From the NCBI RefSeq assembly GCF_003627815.1, contig NZ_CP032698.1, positions 1 to 64,000 of the forward strand: 64,000 nucleotides of DNA. The letters are read 5' to 3'. Of the stretch, positions 59,970 through 64,000 are shown one piece after another. Numbering within the stretch: position 1 is the stretch's first letter; each line of letters opens with the position of its first letter. Source of the stretch: Streptomyces hundungensis (lineage in GTDB: Bacteria > Actinomycetota > Actinomycetes > Streptomycetales > Streptomycetaceae). Made by a program: the position numbers and the translations under genes. Under the pieces are notes generated by a model. That model had not been told where the DNA came from, made no database searches, and saw only the letters and a program-made list of their open reading frames with translations.

Positions 59970-61112
59970 CTACGTGGCGTACGGATCGATGATGGTGTGG
60001 GGTCGTCGGGCGGTGGTCAGGACGTCCTGGGGGAAGCGGGGGCCGGCGGTGTAGTGGCGGCCCTTGGTCTGGCCGACCGCCGTGAGCACCTGGGCCTTTG
60101 TCAGGGCCTGGAGATCACGGGTGGCCTGCTGGGTGTTGATGGCTTCGGCCTTCTCGTAGCGCGAGCGCCGCACCCGGCCCGTCATCGCGACCTCGTGCAG
60201 GGCGGTCAGCTGCCGCTCGCTCAGCCCGAGTTCGCCCTGGGCGTCCATGAGCTGCATCCAGCAGCCGTTGGAGCGGTCCACGCGGAACTGCACGCGCTGG
60301 GCCTGCTGGTGGTAGGCGAGGAGGCTGAACTTGATCCACGGCAGGGTGTCGCGTTCGGGGGACCAGACGGGGCCGCCGACCTCGCGGAGCACCTTGTAGT
60401 ACTCCCAGGTGTTGCCGGGCATGCCCAGCCACTCCTCGATCGAGGAGAACTCGGGGGCCAGGACGCCACCGCGGGCGATGAGGAGGGTTTGCAGGGAGCG
60501 GGACATCCGTCCGTTGCCGTCCGACCAGGGGTGGATCTTCACCAGGTTCAGGTGGGCCATGGCCGCCCGGATCAGCACGTGGTGGTCCAGGTCGCCGGCG
60601 TTGAGCCAGTCCACGAACTCGCCCATCAGGTGGGGCACCAGGTCCTGGTCGGGGCCTTCGTAGTCGGTGGCTAGCTCGTCGCCGGGGGCGGTGATGCGGA
60701 TGGAGGTCTTGCGCCACTGGCCCGCGGTCTTCAGCGGGTGGTGGTGGCCCTGGAGCATCCAGTGCAGTGCGTTGAGGAGTTCCTTGTTGTAGTGGAAGTC
60801 TTCGACGTCGTGGAGGGACTGGATGTAGGTCATGGCCTGCTGGTAGGCGAGCGTCTCGGCCTTGTTCTCCTCGCTCGCGTCGACCCCCTCGCGCTCGCCG
60901 TCCATCAGGTCGGCCACGTCGGTGGCGTCGACCCGGTAGCCCTCGATTGTGTTGGAGGCGGCGATCGCGCTCGCGGTCAGCGCCTTGCGCAGGTCGAGGG
61001 TCCACTTCATGGGGGCCTGCTGCACCGCGTGGCGCAGCTGGTCCCGCATCGCGTCGACCTGCTCCAGGACCTGGACGTCGGCGGGAGTGAGGCGGGGCAT
61101 CGAGTACAGCAT
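59970..61112 (-). CDS. Fic-family adenylyltransferase-like protein
   Basis: 380 aa. The Fic motif HPWSDGNGRMSR (about 193-204) keeps the catalytic His and GNGR anion-hole residues. An inhibitory-helix motif SNTIEG (about 49-54) lies N-terminal, so it is a class II Fic protein held off until released. A C-terminal winged helix (QALTKAQVLTAVGQTKG) may bind DNA. Fic proteins AMPylate target proteins. ATG at 61112 chosen; longer and shorter starts exist (61139, 61100). Confidence 0.88.
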   Translation of the reverse strand: MLYSMPRLTPADVQVLEQVDAMRDQLRHAVQQAPMKWTLDLRKALTASAIAASNTIEGYRVDATDVADLMDGEREGVDASEENKAETLAYQQAMTYIQSLHDVEDFHYNKELLNALHWMLQGHHHPLKTAGQWRKTSIRITAPGDELATDYEGPDQDLVPHLMGEFVDWLNAGDLDHHVLIRAAMAHLNLVKIHPWSDGNGRMSRSLQTLLIARGGVLAPEFSSIEEWLGMPGNTWEYYKVLREVGGPVWSPERDTLPWIKFSLLAYHQQAQRVQFRVDRSNGCWMQLMDAQGELGLSERQLTALHEVAMTGRVRRSRYEKAEAINTQQATRDLQALTKAQVLTAVGQTKGRHYTAGPRFPQDVLTTARRPHTIIDPYAT

Positions 61113-61117
61113 GACGC

Positions 61118-61140
61118 AATGATACTTAGCTTCTATCATT
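61118..61140. promoter_or_regulatory. Palindrome at the Fic promoter
   Basis: AATGATA (61118-61124) and TATCATT (61134-61140) flank nine bases in an AT-rich patch just upstream of the chosen Fic start. It could be the operator for autoregulation by the Fic protein's winged helix, or contain the -10 element. Confidence 0.45.
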
Positions 61141-61494
61141 TGTGCCACGCGTTCCCATCGTGGTCCGGATTGCGGTGCGCCCGAGAGCAGCGCGATCCGT
61201 CTGCCGGTTACGGCACGTCGCCGCTGATCATGCCGGTCTGCTGCAGGACCGATTGACGGCGTAGGAGCCGCCCTCTCGGCCAAGCGACGACCGCTTCGCC
61301 GACGCCGTAGACGCCGCGTCGGCGAAGAACTTGCGCTCGCCGACGTCGCGGTCATGCCAGTAGCCGTAGACCTGCGCCCCCCGGGCCGGAGCTGAAGTGT
61401 CACGCGGAAGCGGAAGGCCGTGGAGACAGCCTGTCACTCCCACGGTACGGAGCCGTGCTCGCCCGGTGGCGCCGGGCGGACAGCGCCTGCCGGC
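61141..61494. other. 354-base stretch with only a weak remnant
   Basis: On the minus strand a short frame (AQVYGYWHDRDVGERKFFAD) looks like the tail of some protein but has no start or domain. Nothing else seen. Confidence 0.35.
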
Positions 61495-62465
61495 TCATCG
61501 GGGAAAGGCCTCCCGCCCTGCCTCCTGGGCCTCGCGCAACGCTTGGCCGAAGGCGTCCGTGACCGTCTCAGCCCACGCAGCCTTACCCTCGACCTCCTCG
61601 ACGGCGTGCTCGTCCCCGGCGGTCCGGGCCACCAGGTCAGGCACTTGATCGCTCCGGTCGTTGAGGTAGCGGATCTGTTCGAGCTCCGCGTACCGCGCGT
61701 CCGCCTCCGCGGTCTGCTGCGCGTAGTCCTCCAGCGCCCGCACTCGGCTCGTGATCCCGCGCAGACCGGCCCCCAGCGCGCGCCGCCGGTCCCGCAATAC
61801 GCTGATCAGGGCGGTGCCCTGTGGATGGTCAGGTTCCTGGCGGCACAGTTTGCTGTACAGGGCCAGCGACAACGCGATCTCCCACAGCTGCGCGGGGAAC
61901 ATGTACTCATTCGCAGCGCGGTCGATCAGATCCTCGCCGTGCACCCGGGACTTCAGCATGACGTGCTGGGCACGATGGGCACGGCGCAGCAAGTCCCAGG
62001 CGGGGTCGCTGAGTTCGTCGACCAGGACGTAGTGGCCGTGCGCGTCAGCGAGTGCCTTGAGCCACCGGTTGTCACTGGCACACTCCAGAGCAGCGAATAG
62101 GGCGAACACCCCGACGAGCGCCGCGAGAACCATCACCCCGGCGTGCACGTACGGCACGGCCTTCTGCGACAAGGCCTGTGCCAGGGCCTCAAGAGCGAAC
62201 CGGTGACGGCCGCCCGATGGGGCGGCGGCTCGGTCCAGTCCGTACAGAAGGAACGCACCGACCGAGACCGGGACGCTGCCCTTGAGCAGCACCGCCAGGG
62301 CGGGCCGCAACGGCGAGCGCAGCCGGGGACGGGGGACGGCCTCCGCGCCAGCGGGGTCAGCAGAGCGTGGGGCGCCAGTAGCACCACGGTGCGCCGGCGT
62401 TGGGGCAGGCCGGGGTCGACGATCCTGTCGGGCGGAAGCACACTGGTCGATCGCTGCCCGGTCAC
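61495..62465 (-). pseudogene. Membrane protein with coiled coil, frameshifted near 62325
   Basis: The GTG at 62465 overlaps the stop of the upstream gene (GTGA) and has GGAGGG before it. About 45 codons on, at a CCCCC tract, the frame moves to one that reads LRPALAVLLKGSVPVSVGAFLLYGL, with a second hydrophobic span (VMVLAALVGVFALFAALECA), and a helical, charged cytoplasmic part to 61495. The span is 3n-1 bases. Two membrane helices plus coiled coil suggest a scaffold or transfer-related protein. Without the shift the open part is 62310-61495 from a TTG. Confidence 0.55.
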
Positions 62466-63535
62466 TGGTCGCTCCCTCCTTCGCGCGAGTGGAGAGATGA
62501 TGCGGTGAGGCAGCCGAACTCCGAGTCGGAAGTACCCGTGGGGCGCGGGCTCCAGCCCGAATGCGAATGGTCCAACTGGTGAAGATGCTCCGTGGCCGCC
62601 CGGTACGCGGTCGCGGCCTGGTGCAGTGCGTGGATCGCCTCCTCGATCAACGCATCGGGCAGGAGCTGCCGTTCCAGTGCGCTCTCGACCGGCCGCCCCA
62701 CGGTCATGGCTGTGTCCCTGTCCCATCCGGTGCGGGTGATGCGACGGTCCCGCTCCTGCTTCGCGGTTTGAGTCTCAACAGCCTGGGAGGCGAGTTGAGT
62801 GAACCGGTACTCGCGGGCAAGGAGCAGTTCGTGGACCGGGGCTGCGGCGGGCCGGGTCAGCACCCCGGCGATATCCCACAGCAGGTGATGGCCGAGCTCG
62901 ACGGCACGGGCCAGTTCGGGTGTCTCGCGGTCGTCGGCTGCCTGGATGATCTGATGGCAGCCCAGGAAGCGCTGCATCTCCCGCAGACCGGTTTCATCCT
63001 GGACGATCCGTGCGTGCACCCGGGCCCGCGCGTCCAGGCGCCCGGGCACATGCTCGGCGAGTGCTGGGATGAGCAGCATCAGGGGCACCCCGACGTCGGC
63101 CGGTAGTCCCTTGGCCATCGCCGCGCCCACAAAGGTCAGCGCGAGGAAGGCGGCGAGCACGGTGGTGCTGGTGACCCAGAACCGGCAGCGCGCGTCGAAG
63201 TAGATCCGCAGAGGCGGACGCCGGGTGAGCCAGCGGCTGGCCAGCCGCGCGGCACGGGACGGCATCGGCGACAGCACGGCGATCTGTAGCGGCACTACCG
63301 GCGCGTCCTCGGACAGCGGGGCCGGCCAGCGCAGCCATCCCCACGCGGTTCGCTCGTCGATCCGGGTGTGCTCCTCCACGCGGTGGCTCTCCCGGCGGTA
63401 GCCGGGGCCTTGGTCGAGGGCCCCGGCTGCGAGCCGGGCCTGGGTCCGCTGGAGTTCACGGTGCCAGCGCCCGGGCTCAGTGGCGAAGGGGCGCAGCTCC
63501 GGCTCCGGCAGGGGGTGGTGGGGTTCGGTGGTCAT
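62462..63535 (-). CDS. Membrane protein with cytoplasmic helical domain, 357 aa
   Basis: ATG at 63535 behind GAGGAG. Acidic N-terminus, two hydrophobic spans (FWVTSTTVLAAFLALTFVGA and LPADVGVPLMLLIPALAEHV) at about 125-165, then a long helical domain with FLGCHQIIQAADDRETPELA, WDIAGVLTRPAAAPVHELLL and YRAATEHLHQLDHSHSG. It matches its downstream neighbour in layout, and the two are translationally coupled, so they probably form a complex in the membrane. No family name known. Confidence 0.65.
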   Translation of the reverse strand: MTTEPHHPLPEPELRPFATEPGRWHRELQRTQARLAAGALDQGPGYRRESHRVEEHTRIDERTAWGWLRWPAPLSEDAPVVPLQIAVLSPMPSRAARLASRWLTRRPPLRIYFDARCRFWVTSTTVLAAFLALTFVGAAMAKGLPADVGVPLMLLIPALAEHVPGRLDARARVHARIVQDETGLREMQRFLGCHQIIQAADDRETPELARAVELGHHLLWDIAGVLTRPAAAPVHELLLAREYRFTQLASQAVETQTAKQERDRRITRTGWDRDTAMTVGRPVESALERQLLPDALIEEAIHALHQAATAYRAATEHLHQLDHSHSGWSPRPTGTSDSEFGCLTASSLHSREGGSDQ

Positions 63536-63578
63536 GATCTCCTCGGTTCGCTCGGAAGCGCGTGCGTGTGATGGAGGG

Positions 63579-64000
63579 TCAGGTGCCGCTCGGCTCTGCC
63601 GGATCCCACGGGGAAGCGGCGGCAAGGGTGCAGGGGGTGCAGCGGCCGTCGCTGCCCGGGCGGGCGCGACGCGGGGTGGGTCCTGTGCAGGTGGTGCAGA
63701 GCGGCCAGTTGAGGCAGGCCGGGCAGAGGTCTTCTGCCGGTGCCGGGCCGGGGTTGCCGCAGGCGGCGCATTCGACGAGCACCCGGCGGGCGACGGCCTC
63801 AGCCGGGGATCGGTCGGCGCCACCCGCCCCGGTCCGCTCGTAGACGGTGAGCCCGGCGGAGTGGGGCGTCGGGGTGCTCTGGGCGGCGCGGAGCCGGGCG
63901 GCGATGATCGCAGCAACCGACGTACGGACCGGGTGGGGCAGCGGACGGTCGGCGATGAGGTGCTCGAGCTGCTCGGCGCTCCAGCCGTTGTCCAGAAGGG
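63579..64000 (-). CDS. Zinc-finger-containing protein, start beyond window
   Basis: The frame is open through the right edge. Seen are LLDNGWSAEQLEHLIADRPL, VRTSVAAIIAARLRAAQ and a C-terminal zinc region CAACGNPGPAPAEDLCPACL, then CTTCTG and CTPCTLAAAS. The N-terminal piece resembles the helix-turn-helix/winged region of actinobacterial plasmid proteins. 140 residues are visible, stop at 63579. It is 43 bases upstream of the membrane-protein gene, likely co-transcribed. Confidence 0.6.
   Translation of the reverse strand, partial: LLDNGWSAEQLEHLIADRPLPHPVRTSVAAIIAARLRAAQSTPTPHSAGLTVYERTGAGGADRSPAEAVARRVLVECAACGNPGPAPAEDLCPACLNWPLCTTCTGPTPRRARPGSDGRCTPCTLAAASPWDPAEPSGT

Noticed and set aside
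1..64000. CRISPR array, rRNA or tRNA genes
   Set aside because: No regularly spaced direct repeats and no recognisable rRNA or tRNA sequence were seen by eye; short tRNAs could still be missed without a search tool.

Overview
The window is high-GC actinobacterial DNA, almost certainly Streptomyces or a close relative. The signs are third-position GC, frequent GTG starts, many four-base ATGA/GTGA overlaps, DUF397/XRE pairs, MmyB-type XRE regulators and DUF6248/DUF3560 proteins. No rRNA or tRNA was recognised. Both flanks carry plasmid or integrative-element genes (ParB-like, SSB, DUF3560, small zinc proteins), so I read the window as part of a large plasmid or integrated mobile element.

Layout. 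(1) 1-12.6 kb: accessory backbone with DUF3560, ParB-like and SSB genes. It is followed by a probable nucleic-acid-modification block: a PP-loop protein, a queuine-transferase-like protein, DUF6248 and the N-terminal half of a Mom-like DNA modification gene. An IS110-family element sits inside this block. (2) 12,644-30,454: a 17.8-kb Tn554-like transposon. It has a TnpA/TnpB/TnpC-type trio, perfect 11-bp terminal inverted repeats and 6-bp flanking cores, and it interrupts the Mom-like gene. The cargo is an ALDH, two NTF2-like proteins, an SDR, an FAD monooxygenase, an amidohydrolase, a VOC protein, an alpha/beta hydrolase and an EthD-like protein, with one TetR and two XRE regulators. (3) 30.45-34.4 kb: the C-terminal half of the Mom-like gene, a second PP-loop protein and more backbone genes. 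(4) 34.9-39.7 kb: a sugar/glycan module (MurG-like, LMW phosphatase, DegT aminotransferase, ATP-grasp, dTDP-glucose-dehydratase-like). (5) 40-46 kb: a RiPP-like locus with an MvdD/TgmB-type ATP-grasp, two methyltransferases and short peptides, plus a divergent XRE/DUF397 pair. (6) 46.4-52.8 kb: S1 protein, a non-canonical ALAD-like protein, regulators, a Uma2 nuclease and a RAMA-domain protein. (7) 53-61 kb: a defence-like stretch with a double zeta-toxin-like kinase, a STAND NTPase and Fic. (8) 61.5-64 kb: a coupled pair of membrane proteins and a gene running off the right edge.

The two halves of the Mom-like gene join in frame when the transposon is removed, whichever 6-bp core is kept. 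Three near-identical promoters (TTGACC or TTCACA, 16 bp, TATTAT) lie before the 186, ParB-like and SSB operons, with a variant before the gene at 33,672. This ties the two flanks of the transposon to one element.

Several genes outside the transposon (near 0.8, 1.6, 3.05, 3.4, 4.6, 48.06, 50.57, 56.48, 59.85 and 62.3 kb) look frameshifted, mostly by one missing base at G/C-rich tracts. I found none in the transposon or at 34.9-45.9 kb. Sequencing error and real decay cannot be separated here.
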